This document shows positions 43,800 to 52,571 of a DNA stretch of 64,000 nt, one piece after another. The stretch comes from Paenibacillus tyrphae. GTDB taxonomy: Bacteria > Bacillota > Bacilli > Paenibacillales > NBRC-103111. Location of the stretch: NCBI RefSeq assembly GCF_027925525.1, contig NZ_BSDJ01000034.1, positions 1-64,000 on the forward strand, given 5' to 3'. The notes under the pieces were generated by a model that made no database searches, had not been told where the DNA came from, and was given only the letters and a program-made list of their open reading frames with translations. Within the stretch, counting starts at the first letter, position 1, and the number at the start of each line of letters is the position of its first letter. The position numbers were made by a program, and so were the translations under genes.

Positions 43800-44414
43800 T
43801 TACTCCAAATGATGACCTGTTGCTAATTTCTTGTATCGTATAAATGCATTAAATATTTCACGATCTAGTTCGTCAATGGGAGCAGAGCCTCCATAATTTC
43901 TCTCAGATTGTTTGATTTCGTTAATTATTGACGCACATCTGTTCATTATGTTTTTATTAATTTTGGGTAAGTCCAAATAATTACACCACTTTTCATTAAT
44001 CTCCAAAACTTCGTTGTAAGTGGTGAATAATATAGCTTCGAATTCATGAATATTCCATATGTTTATGTATAGTCCAAACCTGTACTTTAAAGGTTTGTCC
44101 ATCCAATTCTCTCGGATTTTGATTATGTCTTCATGTTTGTCGTTCCTATCTTTTTTAAGTTCAACCACTAGGAAATTAAGAGTGTTTGTGTTGCGCTTGT
44201 GAAAAATAATGTCAGGTCTCATACGGTAATCACGTTTTGTGACATCCAGATCGCAATCGAGCCAAAAAATATATTTACGCAGTTCGGTGGATAAATGATG
44301 GCTTAAATTCCACTCTGTATAATTTGTTTCAAATGTATTCGTAAAAAGATCTGGTTCGTTTTTAAATAAATTAGTAAGAGAAGAAAAGATCATATCCCGC
44401 AGCAAGTTTTTCAT
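43800..44414 (-). CDS. Orphan PD-(D/E)XK-like nuclease-fold protein (hypothetical)
   Basis: A 204-aa protein of unknown family. The segment RPDIIFHKRNTNTLNFLVVE followed by LKK gives a Pro-Asp ... Glu-x-Lys spacing expected of a PD-(D/E)XK nuclease core, with a short beta-hairpin between the elements. The C-terminal third is charged and helical. ATG 44414 follows AAAGGAGAT by 5 bases. The gene is strikingly AT-rich beside GC-richer neighbours, which indicates horizontal transfer, and has no modification methylase or partner. It could be an orphan restriction-like or phage-defence enzyme. Fold prediction is tentative. Confidence 0.55.
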   Translation of the reverse strand: MKNLLRDMIFSSLTNLFKNEPDLFTNTFETNYTEWNLSHHLSTELRKYIFWLDCDLDVTKRDYRMRPDIIFHKRNTNTLNFLVVELKKDRNDKHEDIIKIRENWMDKPLKYRFGLYINIWNIHEFEAILFTTYNEVLEINEKWCNYLDLPKINKNIMNRCASIINEIKQSERNYGGSAPIDELDREIFNAFIRYKKLATGHHLE

Positions 44415-44671
44415 GAATATCTCCTTTAGTGACTTAGATATGAAATAAATTCGAGCATCTTGATTCAAAAACCTTCTTGGATTCCAGGGCAATTTAGTTT
44501 CCGCCAACGAGATTGGCGGGGGATAAGAGAGGCAAATGTGCCCAAACCTCAGCAAATAGAAGTATTAATCTATTTCATGTTATATTATGTGACAATTCGA
44601 GATACGATAGTTGCCGGAAGAAAATAACTTCTGTATAATCGGAACTAGATTGCATACCGGGGGAGCAGAGG

Positions 44672-45133
44672 ATGGAAATGCTAACTGTACAAGTCGTGGA
44701 GCCGAACAATGAGCATTTGCTTGCATTGATTGCCAAACTGGACGATTACTTATATTCGTTGTACCCTGCCGACGAAGTGTTTGGCGTTGATTTGGAAGGG
44801 GCCGACGTTGACGAGGTGGTGTTCGTTCTTGCCTATTGGGACGGTGCCGCTGCCGGCTGTGGAGCTTACCGCCCGCTAGATGCGCAGGCCGCCGAATTGA
44901 AACGGATATTCGTTGATCCTTCTTGCAGAAATAAAGGAATTGCGTCGAGTATCTTGTCATTTTTGGAGAAGGAAACAGCGCGGGCGGGATTTACATCCTT
45001 GCTCCTCGAAACCGGGCCCATGCAGCCCGAATCGATAGCGCTGTACAAGAAATTCGGATTTATCGATATCGAGCCTTTTGGAGAGTACGTGAATTGCCCC
45101 AGCAGTATATGTATGGAGAAAAGGCTTCTTTGA
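44672..45133 (+). CDS. GNAT-family N-acetyltransferase
   Basis: A 153-aa acetyltransferase with the acetyl-CoA loop VDPSCRNKGIASSIL (R/Q-x-x-G-x-G/A pattern, here RNKGIA), the beta-bulge strand LKRIFV and the C-terminal ALYKKFGFIDIEPF. GGGGGAG precedes the ATG by 6 bases. The acceptor amine is unknown. Single gene followed by a terminator. Confidence 0.9.
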   Translation: MEMLTVQVVEPNNEHLLALIAKLDDYLYSLYPADEVFGVDLEGADVDEVVFVLAYWDGAAAGCGAYRPLDAQAAELKRIFVDPSCRNKGIASSILSFLEKETARAGFTSLLLETGPMQPESIALYKKFGFIDIEPFGEYVNCPSSICMEKRLL

Positions 45134-45208
45134 CCGACGGCGAACTCCACGCTCCGCAGCCAATAAGAATTCCGGAAAGCTGATTATTCCAAAATGATGC
45201 ACGAACGC

Positions 45209-45238
45209 TTGCTCTTCACTTCGAGAGCAGGTTTTTTT
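45209..45238 (+). terminator. Terminator after the GNAT gene
   Basis: Stem TGCTCT/AGAGCA followed by GG and seven T residues. Confidence 0.75.
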
Positions 45239-45306
45239 GGCTTGGAACACCTGTCATGCAACATTTGACCCGGATGGCACGTCAAGGAGATTGTAAACGA
45301 CAAAAT

Positions 45307-45324
45307 ATGGAGCGCTGGCTCCAT
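45307..45324 (+). promoter_or_regulatory. Leader hairpin of the stalk-domain gene
   Basis: ATGGAGC-GCTG-GCTCCAT forms a perfect 7-bp hairpin 46 bases before the start codon. It may be a leader stem or operator. Confidence 0.35.
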
Positions 45325-45369
45325 GGGTTGTTATCTTACATAAGGTTATTACAGGAGGTATATGACATC

Positions 45370-46431
45370 ATGAAACCATTCAAAGTACTCGGAGTTGTTC
45401 TGGCCGGCGCACTGCTGGCAACCAATGTCGTGTCTGCCGCTCCAAGCGAGCCTGCAACGGTAAAACCGCTGCCGATTTCCGCTCCTACTCCGCAGGATTC
45501 CTACGGCGGTCTAAAATTTGTTCTCGTGATCAATGGAAAAGGATTCTCTCCGGAAGAGAACCCGATCTATGTAGGTGCTAAAAATGAAATGATGATACCG
45601 ATCCGCGCTGCCGCTGAAGCGTTGGGTTATAAGCTGACCTGGAAGCCGGATACGCAGTCGCTGGAGATGGTTCAAGGCAACCAATGGCTAACCCTTCAGA
45701 TCGGACAAGACCAATACGGCTTTGCCAAAATGCTCGTTCCGCTTGAGGTGGCGCCGGAGTTAACGAATGAGAAAACGTATGTTCCGCTGTCCTATTTCGA
45801 AAAGGTGATGAAGCTTCAAGTGAAGACGGACGCAACGGGAACGATCCATATCGATTCCAAGAAGCAAGAAAGCGGTGAACAGGCGGCGAGCACAACCAAG
45901 CAAGGAACGGTTACCAGCATTACCTACCGCGATAAAGGCGGAGAGATCGGCCTTAACGGCTATGGGCACGGCGTCCGACTGAACATTTCCGACGAAACGG
46001 AGATCGTATCCGACACGAACCAGAAGCTGACGCTTGCCGATCTGCAGCTCGGTATGTCCATCGAAGCGGAGCACAGTCCAGTTATGGCTATGAGTATGCC
46101 ACCGATGACCCATGCGAAAAAGATTATCGTGAAACAGAGTCCTGCAGCCCAACAAACTTTAGGTACGGCAGGCGAGATTGAGGAGATTACTTCATCGGCA
46201 GAGGGGAGAACGCGTCTTACGATCAAGGGGAATAAGCTTAGCGACGGATCGCATGACACGGTAATCCTGAATGTGGCAGGGGATACACCTGTGATCGGTA
46301 CGAAGGATAATCAACCGGTTGCCGCCAACCAGCTTAAAAAAGGCGATAAAGTGTATGGCTTCTATGGTCCGATCTTGACCAAGAGCTTGCCGCCAATCGG
46401 CCAAGCCGTCAAAATCGTTGTAGAAAACTAA
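45370..46431 (+). CDS. Secreted stalk-domain (copper-amine-oxidase N-terminal-like) protein
   Basis: The 353-aa protein has a signal peptide (VLGVVLAGALLATNVVSAAP), then a stalk domain (about 50-170) with IPIRAAAEALGYKLTW and YVPLSYFEK, a pattern very common in Paenibacillus exported proteins. The C-terminal half has two repeated beta segments about asparaginyl QGTVTSITYRD and AGEIEEITS. It probably binds cell wall or acts as adhesion module; no enzyme site is seen. ATG 45370 follows AGGAGG; an upstream frame to 45256 is not used. Confidence 0.85.
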   Translation: MKPFKVLGVVLAGALLATNVVSAAPSEPATVKPLPISAPTPQDSYGGLKFVLVINGKGFSPEENPIYVGAKNEMMIPIRAAAEALGYKLTWKPDTQSLEMVQGNQWLTLQIGQDQYGFAKMLVPLEVAPELTNEKTYVPLSYFEKVMKLQVKTDATGTIHIDSKKQESGEQAASTTKQGTVTSITYRDKGGEIGLNGYGHGVRLNISDETEIVSDTNQKLTLADLQLGMSIEAEHSPVMAMSMPPMTHAKKIIVKQSPAAQQTLGTAGEIEEITSSAEGRTRLTIKGNKLSDGSHDTVILNVAGDTPVIGTKDNQPVAANQLKKGDKVYGFYGPILTKSLPPIGQAVKIVVEN

Positions 46432-46455
46432 ATTACGGCATCATCGCAAAAAGGG

Positions 46456-46495
46456 GCAGTCCTTAACGATTTCAGTTAAAGGGCTGCTTTTTTTT
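46456..46495 (+). terminator. Terminator of the stalk-domain gene
   Basis: GCAGTCCTTAAC pairs with GTTAAAGGGCTGC (one bulge), followed by eight T residues. Confidence 0.85.
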
Positions 46496-46519
46496 GCCCT
46501 CTAGGGCCTTACATGCAGA

Positions 46520-46553
46520 GAAGCCGATTCTCTGCTGAGAGAGAACCGGCTTC
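46520..46553. terminator. Hairpin after the Bcr-type MFS gene
   Basis: GAAGCCGATTCTCT inverted as AGAGAACCGGCTTC, a 14-bp stem 8 bases after the MFS stop codon on the minus strand; there is no long T run. Confidence 0.55.
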
Positions 46554-46560
46554 CCGATGT

Positions 46561-47736
46561 TTACAGCTTTTTGCTCACAAGGGCCATACTAATCGCCAAT
46601 ACGAGAAAATACATCGGCATAGTGGCTAACGAACCGTTGTGAAGATAGCTCATCCCGCTGGTAATGAGACTGATCACCACGTAATAACCTAATCCGAAAA
46701 TGGCGCCTGCGGTGCCAAGGACATCGCCATAATTGACGAGCGCCAGACTCAGGCAGTTAGGGATGGCCATACCAATCCCCAGCAGGAGGACAAAGATCGA
46801 AGCTACCATGAGCGCTAATCCGATGACGGAAGGGCTTATGCCATAGAGCGCAAGAACGGTGAGACCTACGGCTCCCGCTATCGTGACGAGGGAACCGAGA
46901 AAAATAATTTTTTCGGCCGGGACCCGGGGTAGCAGTTTCTTCGACATCATCGCACCAAGGATGGAGGACAACGCCACGAAAATTCCCAAAAAACCGAACA
47001 CGCCCGGACTCATGTGAAAAAAATCCATAAAAATGAACGGAGCCTCGGCATAGTAACTAAACAAGATGCCGTTGGTCGCTCCGATGAGAAAACCGAATGC
47101 CCATACTCTTCGGTCAGAAACCAAGCGCTTGGCTACAGAAAACGTATGGACCCCGGAGCTCGTGGACACTTTTGTCTCAGGCAGAGAAACCAAGGTGTAC
47201 GTAAAAATGGCGGCGCTCATCACAACAAGCGTGAAGAACACGGCTCTAAAACCGAACGCTTGATCGACCCATCCCCCAATGAACGGTCCGATGGCCGGAG
47301 TAAAGGCAAGAGCCGCAGAAATCTGGGCAAACACGGCATGTCGCTTGGCTCCATCAATACACTCACGAAGCATGGTTTGCGTCACGACCGAACCGGTGCT
47401 GGCGCCAAAAGCCTGAATGAACCGGCTGACAAGCAGCCACTCGGCCGAACCGGACAAGTAACATCCCAAGCTGCCCAGGCCATAAACCAAGATTCCCCAA
47501 AGCATAGCAGGACGCCGCCCGATGGAATCCGAAAGCCTTCCCCAGCAAAAAACGCCAGCGGCAAAACCGAGGAAATAAATGCTAAGCGTCAGTTGAACCG
47601 CATTGCCGGTTGTATGCAGGCGATTTGCAATATCCGGTAAGGAAGGTGTATAGATCGTTTCGCTAATTTGCGGGAAACCAACAAGAATAATGTACAGCCA
47701 TAATGATGGTGTTGAGATTTTTCTTTGCACAGCCAT
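46561..47736 (-). CDS. MFS transporter, Bcr/CflA drug-resistance family
   Basis: A 391-aa, 12-helix antiporter with Bcr/CflA features: TIYTPSLPDIANRLHTT near the N-terminus, GRLSDSIGRRPAMLWG between helices 2 and 3, and RFIQAFGASTGSVVTQTMLRE in helix 4. These export chloramphenicol, bicyclomycin or related compounds. It is divergent from the tetR gene at 47990 with a 250-base gap that includes two palindromes near the tetR side, so TetR may or may not control it. Confidence 0.9.
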   Translation of the reverse strand: MAVQRKISTPSLWLYIILVGFPQISETIYTPSLPDIANRLHTTGNAVQLTLSIYFLGFAAGVFCWGRLSDSIGRRPAMLWGILVYGLGSLGCYLSGSAEWLLVSRFIQAFGASTGSVVTQTMLRECIDGAKRHAVFAQISAALAFTPAIGPFIGGWVDQAFGFRAVFFTLVVMSAAIFTYTLVSLPETKVSTSSGVHTFSVAKRLVSDRRVWAFGFLIGATNGILFSYYAEAPFIFMDFFHMSPGVFGFLGIFVALSSILGAMMSKKLLPRVPAEKIIFLGSLVTIAGAVGLTVLALYGISPSVIGLALMVASIFVLLLGIGMAIPNCLSLALVNYGDVLGTAGAIFGLGYYVVISLITSGMSYLHNGSLATMPMYFLVLAISMALVSKKL

Positions 47737-47909
47737 TCCCCCTATAATTCAAAATCTCAATGAGCCGGCAAAGAAATTACGGGATCGGGGGTTTGCATTT
47801 ACTCAATCTGGAAAAGGATAGCATGATGATTCACCTGTATTCTTTTATAGGGGGAGATCTATAGTGCATTCTAGCAGGATTTTGGGAGCCTGTCGACAGC
47901 CGGGGCGAA

Positions 47910-47965
47910 TTTTTGCAATATGACCATATTGTAAAAATCGAAAGGAAACAATATAATCATATTGT
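47910..47965 (+). promoter_or_regulatory. tetR promoter with two operator palindromes
   Basis: TTGTAA (47929-47934), a 17-base spacer and TATAAT (47952-47957). Palindrome 1 (47910-47937) is TTTTTGCAATATG-AC-CATATTGTAAAAA; palindrome 2 (47948-47965) is ACAATAT-AATC-ATATTGT. They overlap the -35 and -10 boxes and share the half-site CAATAT. Confidence 0.8.
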
Positions 47966-47989
47966 ATAAAATGAAAGGAGCATTTTGCC

Positions 47990-48601
47990 ATGCCCAAAAA
48001 AGTCGATCTTACGGAGAGGAAAAACCAGATCGCATCCGCTACTTGGCGTGTGATATTAAAGCATGGATTGGATAAAGCATCGATCCAACAAATCGCAGAT
48101 GAAGCAAGCATCTCGGCGGGAATGATCCAGCATCATTTTTCGTCAAAGGATCTATTAATTTATTACTCCATGAAGCTGGTGTTGGATCGAGTGCATGAGA
48201 GAGCCATGACTCGGACGAAAGCTTTTCAGGGGACGGATGAAGAAGCGATCAGAAGGCTGATGAAATTTCTCGTTCCCGTCAATCCGGAGGAGCTGTCGGA
48301 GCGTAGGGTGTGGGTTGCGTTTCTCGGCCAGTCCTTCAGCAATCCGGAGCTACTTGAATTGCAGCAGCAGATGAACCATTATACAAGGTATATCATGGGG
48401 ATCATTGTCGATCTTATGGGGGAGCTCGGTTACCTTCAACCGGACTGCAACCGGGAATTGGAAGCGGAGATGGTTTATTGTTTTATCGAAGGGCTGATCA
48501 TCCACGTGCTTCAAAGCCCGGAACAATACCCGGAACGAAAAGTGGATCAGCTCATCGACTATTACTTAACGAGCAAAAGAGGGGATCAAGCGGATGGATA
48601 A
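47990..48601 (+). CDS. TetR/AcrR-family transcriptional regulator
   Basis: The 203-aa regulator has an N-terminal helix-turn-helix (IASATWRVILKHG, SIQQIADEASISAGMIQHHF) and an all-helical C-terminal ligand pocket. It resembles BetI/AcrR-like regulators in its N-terminus. AAAGGAGC lies before the ATG. Its own promoter carries two matching palindromes, so autorepression is likely. It overlaps a membrane-protein gene by 8 bases, its probable target. Confidence 0.93.
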   Translation: MPKKVDLTERKNQIASATWRVILKHGLDKASIQQIADEASISAGMIQHHFSSKDLLIYYSMKLVLDRVHERAMTRTKAFQGTDEEAIRRLMKFLVPVNPEELSERRVWVAFLGQSFSNPELLELQQQMNHYTRYIMGIIVDLMGELGYLQPDCNRELEAEMVYCFIEGLIIHVLQSPEQYPERKVDQLIDYYLTSKRGDQADG

Positions 48602-49118
48602 ATTTATGCTCATTATCCTTGCCGTCGTTATTGTGCTGATCATTCGGCAGCTCATCCCCAAAAAGGTCGATGGATTCGATCTCCTCGGACTGCCGATCAT
48701 GGCCATCATTCGAACTTATGCCGGTCTGCCCGATAAATTAGACGGCCTTATTATAGGCGAATTGATTAGTCTGCTGGCTTTAGGCGCGGTCGTCGGGTAT
48801 TGGCAAGCCAAAAAAACGAAGGTGTTTTATCGCGATAACCAATTATGTACGGTCGGAGGGTATCCCTATATTATTGGCTGGATTGCGATGCTTGCCGGAA
48901 GGGTAATCATCTTGTTATTGTTTAATTTTTCTGCCTTAGTGTCATCCTTCGATGCAGGTCAAGAACTGTTAGCGAATGAAATCGCTCGTATTGCGGCAGA
49001 CTGGTTGATCTGGTCTACCATCACCGCATCGTCCATCCTATACAGCTTGACCTTGTACAGGAATCATTCGGGAATCAGGGATTTTATTCATGAACGATTG
49101 AAAAAAGTGGGACGGTAG
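48594..49118 (+). CDS. CcdC-like integral membrane protein
   Basis: A 174-aa membrane protein with four or five helices (LIILAVVIVLIIRQ at the start). The layout and length are like CcdC/DUF1453 family members; the match is not strong. It overlaps tetR by 8 bases, so translation is coupled and expression is under TetR. Function unknown. Confidence 0.6.
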   Translation: MDKFMLIILAVVIVLIIRQLIPKKVDGFDLLGLPIMAIIRTYAGLPDKLDGLIIGELISLLALGAVVGYWQAKKTKVFYRDNQLCTVGGYPYIIGWIAMLAGRVIILLLFNFSALVSSFDAGQELLANEIARIAADWLIWSTITASSILYSLTLYRNHSGIRDFIHERLKKVGR

Positions 49119-49257
49119 CTTCTTCTTGACTCTAACGCAGCGTGATCCTTTATGAGGCAACGCGGTTGACCTCGCCGGAGATTATTGAGGGCAGCCGAGT
49201 GTTTTGAACGGATTCCGCTCAGTTGGCATTAAGGGGAACAAGTTCTTAAATTTTTCT

Positions 49258-49286
49258 GCAAGTCCTTCCAAGGACTTGCTTTTTTG
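49258..49286 (+). terminator. Terminator after the tetR operon
   Basis: Perfect 10-bp stem GCAAGTCCTT/AAGGACTTGC followed by six T residues. Confidence 0.9.
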
Positions 49287-49351
49287 GCGTGGACGTAGAA
49301 AATTTAATAGGTTAGTATCGATATATGTTTATGCTGCGGAGGGATGGCAAG

Positions 49352-50206
49352 TTGCGGAAGCTTTTCAAAAACAACGCAGGCCAGATGCGGCTCGGATGGG
49401 ATTTACTCTTATCCTTGCTCTTGTTCGTGGGCTTGCAATTCACAATTGCACTCGTACTATCGGTCAAATGGGGCGGCAAGTCACTCGTTTCTTCTGTTCG
49501 ACCGGAGCTGATTGCCCCGCTGGGTGGAATTGCGGCCACGCTTCTGATCTGGGGACTGCTGAAAAAACGAAGCTTGCGGGATCTGGGCATGCGTTTGTCG
49601 TTGGCAGGAGCTCGTGAATTTGGTGCCGGCATTGTACTGGGCCTCGGTTTCATGTCGATGATCGCAGGGATTCTGGTGGCCGCAGGTGCGGTTACGCTTC
49701 GGATCAATCCATCCTGGAGCGCGTCCGGCCTGCTCTGGAGCCTGATGATGTTTATATGGGTTGGCTTCTCAGAGGAAATGTTTTTCCGGGGATACATCAT
49801 GAAAACGATGGAAGCCTTAAAATACCGGCTGCCCTTCGCCTATATACTGTCGGCGATGTTGTTCGCTTTGATTCACCTTGGAAATAACAACGTATCGGCG
49901 TTGGCGGTTTTCAATATTTTTCTGATCGGCCTGTTATTTTCTTATATGTTTAGGATAACGGGCAACTTATGGATGCCGATCGGTTATCATTTTGCTTGGA
50001 ACTATGCGCAAGGCAGCCTTTATGGACTAGCCGTCAGCGGGAACGATGTGAACGGGGTATTCGAGGCTTCGTTTCAAACGCATATCGTCTGGCTGACCGG
50101 TGGAGACTTCGGGCCGGAAGCGGGGCTGCTGGACACGGGAATGAGCGTTCTCGGTTTTATGGTGTTGTATGCGTGGCAGAGAAAACGGCAGCGGCGTGCG
50201 ACTTGA
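49352..50206 (+). CDS. CPBP-family intramembrane metalloprotease
   Basis: About 284 aa with eight hydrophobic segments. The catalytic motifs of the CPBP/CAAX family are present: SEEMFFRGY (Glu-Glu-x-x-x-Arg), FALIHLGNNN (His) and GYHFAWNYAQG (third motif). Such proteases cleave membrane substrates or process bacteriocins and can trigger anti-sigma factor degradation. TTG 49352 is preferred because GGAGGG precedes it by 8 bases; the ATGs at 49325/49331 lack one. It lies 105 bases before the sigma gene and may take part in the same pathway. A truncated second copy lies at 53188. Confidence 0.88.
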   Translation: MRKLFKNNAGQMRLGWDLLLSLLLFVGLQFTIALVLSVKWGGKSLVSSVRPELIAPLGGIAATLLIWGLLKKRSLRDLGMRLSLAGAREFGAGIVLGLGFMSMIAGILVAAGAVTLRINPSWSASGLLWSLMMFIWVGFSEEMFFRGYIMKTMEALKYRLPFAYILSAMLFALIHLGNNNVSALAVFNIFLIGLLFSYMFRITGNLWMPIGYHFAWNYAQGSLYGLAVSGNDVNGVFEASFQTHIVWLTGGDFGPEAGLLDTGMSVLGFMVLYAWQRKRQRRAT

Positions 50207-50310
50207 GCCAACCATGCGTTCGTTTGCAAAAAAATTTGAAGAGAACCGAACCTTTTTACGATAGAGAGGCAATATAGGGTGTAAGCTGCTTACTCAGGAG
50301 GGCCCTCTGA

Positions 50311-50886
50311 ATGCAAAGTGAGTATATGTACCAATTACTTTTAAAAATGAAAGATGGTGATCAACAGGCGTTTCAAACGATGTATGATGCCACCTATCGG
50401 GATGTCTACCGAACCGTCTCCTTTCTAGTGGATCATCAGCAGGATCGGGAAGATGTCATGAACGAGATCTATATGCAAATGTGGACCTCACTTGCCAACT
50501 ACGATACGAACCGCCCTTTCCACTTCTGGCTGCACGGTTTGGTCATCCGCCAAGTGCAGAGATTTCGGGTCAAGAGCTGGAGGAGATTCCGAATTTTTGA
50601 ACGCATCCGTATCTTTTCTCGGGAAGAGCATCATTGGGATGAGCCCACGGTGATCATGGAGGGGACGAACCAAGAGATATCACAGGCAATCCAAAAACTG
50701 ACCGACAAACAGCGAACGGTGATTATCCTCCGCTTTTTTCACGACTATACTCTTGAGGAAATCGCGACATTGCTCGGTATTCCGCTGGGTACAGTCAAGT
50801 CCAGATATCATGCTGGTCTCCAGGCACTTCGAAAAAACATAGGGAATCTCCTCCCGGAAAGGATGGAACAGACCAATGCCTATTGA
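50311..50886 (+). CDS. ECF RNA polymerase sigma factor
   Basis: A 191-aa sigma-70 family group IV factor. Region 2 (about 20-85) has FQTMYDATYRDVYRTVSFLVD and a DREDVMNEIYMQMW segment. Region 4 (about 125-180) has LTDKQRTVIILRFFHDYTLEEIA and LGIPLGTVKSRYHAGL, the -35-binding helix. AGGAGGG precedes the ATG. Overlaps the anti-sigma gene by 11 bases. Its target promoters are not identified; the duplicated downstream genes are plausible ones. Confidence 0.92.
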   Translation: MQSEYMYQLLLKMKDGDQQAFQTMYDATYRDVYRTVSFLVDHQQDREDVMNEIYMQMWTSLANYDTNRPFHFWLHGLVIRQVQRFRVKSWRRFRIFERIRIFSREEHHWDEPTVIMEGTNQEISQAIQKLTDKQRTVIILRFFHDYTLEEIATLLGIPLGTVKSRYHAGLQALRKNIGNLLPERMEQTNAY

Positions 50887-51979
50887 ACGAAAAATCCGTG
50901 AACATCTGCTCAAAGAAGCAGAAACGATGGAGTGCCCTCCGGCCATTTCCAAACGAATTGAACAATCGTATTCTCAATATTTGCAACGAAAAAGGAGCGA
51001 AAAAACCATGAAAAAACGATTAATTGGCGGAATAGTTGCTGCTGCGATTTTGATTCCAACCGCAGCATTTGCGGCCCCTCCCCTGATTGAAATGATTACC
51101 AGAAAACCAATGACCGCTGAACAAGTCAAGGTGGATGAGGTTGGCAAAGCAACACTAGAGAAGCTGTATAGCGCATTTCCCGAAACAAGATCGTTTGAGA
51201 TTATCAATGCAAGCAACGCTCAAGGTGATGTACTCAAACCGGCAGACTCCACTGGTTTATCCCAAATGAAAGTGAACCAAACAAGCATCATACTGCAGGA
51301 AAAAGGAGGAACCGGCAAAAAGATTACCCTTCATACTAACGGTATTTCGGGTGAGATTGAACACGTGGATCAAGAGAATTGGGAGCCTAAGGAGAAGCCA
51401 CTCATTACTTTAACCGATAAGGAAATCAAGGCGAAGGTAGATCATCTCATTGATAAAATGTATGGTAACGTCAAAGCGTACGAGTTTGCTATGGAACAAA
51501 TGGAGAACCCAAATCAAAAAACATTGATGTTGAATTACACCATAAAGGGATCAGAATCACCGTTCTACCAGGTATTTGTTCATGACAATGCAATTAATCT
51601 TACTCGGGTAGGAGGTGAACCTGCACCTTCACACATTAAAGTAGAAGGTTTATTCACTAGAGATGGTAAGCCTGATTATATTTATGATTCCATTTTGAAC
51701 GATGATAAACTGTTTTCTTTGCTAAAAATTAGCCCGACAGAATTAAAAGAAGAATTTGCAAAAGGTAAATCTGTTGCGGATATTGCAGCATCTAAAAATA
51801 TCTCTAAACAACAAGTGTACGAGGTGATTGCAAATACACAGGTTGAAAAACAAATGGAAGCTGAACAAAATGGGGTAGTTCCGAAAAGCAATCGTTCAAA
51901 GGAACAAATGATGAAAGATGGTGAACGCAAATTCTTACCAGTTATTGAACACAAAAATGAAACACCACAGAAGAAATAA
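50876..51979 (+). CDS. Predicted anti-sigma factor with signal-anchor and C-terminal exported domain
   Basis: The 367-aa protein has a short cytoplasmic segment (1-45) with IREHLLKEAETMECPPAI, one membrane helix (LIGGIVAAAILIPTAAF, about 48-64) and a long extracellular domain of unknown fold. Near the C-terminus SVADIAASKNISKQQVYEVIA is a LysM/helix-turn-like repeat common in secreted Bacillales proteins. The overlap with the sigma gene argues that it binds and inhibits that sigma. It lacks a zinc-binding ZAS motif, so the mechanism is uncertain. A close paralogue lies at 53813. Confidence 0.7.
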   Translation: MPIERKIREHLLKEAETMECPPAISKRIEQSYSQYLQRKRSEKTMKKRLIGGIVAAAILIPTAAFAAPPLIEMITRKPMTAEQVKVDEVGKATLEKLYSAFPETRSFEIINASNAQGDVLKPADSTGLSQMKVNQTSIILQEKGGTGKKITLHTNGISGEIEHVDQENWEPKEKPLITLTDKEIKAKVDHLIDKMYGNVKAYEFAMEQMENPNQKTLMLNYTIKGSESPFYQVFVHDNAINLTRVGGEPAPSHIKVEGLFTRDGKPDYIYDSILNDDKLFSLLKISPTELKEEFAKGKSVADIAASKNISKQQVYEVIANTQVEKQMEAEQNGVVPKSNRSKEQMMKDGERKFLPVIEHKNETPQKK

Positions 51980-52024
51980 CAAGTCAAGGCGGATATTCAT
52001 CGAGATTAGTAAAAAAGTAATAAG

Positions 52025-52065
52025 AGGCCGGTTTCCTTAGCGTATAGGAAGCCGGTCTTTTTTAG
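52025..52065 (+). terminator. Terminator after anti-sigma gene, copy 1
   Basis: CCGGTTTCCT and AGGAAGCCGG form the stem, followed by TCTTTTTT. Confidence 0.9.
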
Positions 52066-52293
52066 ATCAAACGGGGCTTAGCGCACAAAATCCGCTCTGT
52101 GTTGGCGGTCGCCCTGCAGCCTGCCTTCACATGGAACTTTCGGAGTGGCTTTTAAAAAGTGCTTCGTCTAACCTAAGGGAGAGTGAGCTTGGTTTACGGA
52201 ATGCCGTTCGCTCGTGGCATGAAGAATGCATAACAAATATTAACTTTGTGCATAGTAAAGGCGAACGTATGCTAAGAAGGAGGCATTTAGAGG

Positions 52294-52470
52294 ATGACAG
52301 ATAGCGACAAAGAGCAAGTGGCCGAGGCGAACCGGTTGAATTATTATGATCAGACGGACGATGTGGTAAACGAAGTGCCTGCGACGACGGATGTAAACGA
52401 AGCCGTCGAGGCGATCACCTCGCATATCAATAAATACGATGTTCCAGAGGATGAATTGAAGGAACAATAA
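52294..52470 (+). CDS. Small acidic hypothetical protein (58 aa)
   Basis: ATG 52294 is preceded by AAGAAGGAGG at the proper distance and followed by 58 codons and TAA. The protein is very acidic, begins MTDSDKEQVAEANRLNYYDQ and has no cysteine. No family is recognised. The size, strong ribosome site and immediate terminator (52483) support a real gene rather than a chance frame. Confidence 0.65.
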   Translation: MTDSDKEQVAEANRLNYYDQTDDVVNEVPATTDVNEAVEAITSHINKYDVPEDELKEQ

Positions 52471-52482
52471 GAAGGTCCAAGC

Positions 52483-52514
52483 ACGTATCAGGATAAGCCT
52501 GGTGCGTTTTTTTT
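52483..52514 (+). terminator. Terminator after the 58-aa gene
   Basis: ACGTATCAGG pairs with CCTGGTGCGT, followed by eight T residues. Confidence 0.85.
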
Positions 52515-52571
52515 ACGCTAAAAACGTACGCTAAGCGAAAATTTGATCAAACAAGTCGGAAATTTCGTACG

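Larger units (their letters stand above)
49660..52088. repeat. Duplicated segment, copy 1 (intact)
   Basis: Contains the end of the CPBP gene, the sigma and anti-sigma genes and the terminator. A diverged copy with internal deletions is at 53188-54897. Identity is high by eye but was not computed. Confidence 0.85.

Noticed and set aside
45256-45369. N-terminal extension of the stalk-domain gene (38 residues)
   Set aside because: The AGGAGG and signal peptide both fit ATG 45370; the extension includes a hairpin leader.
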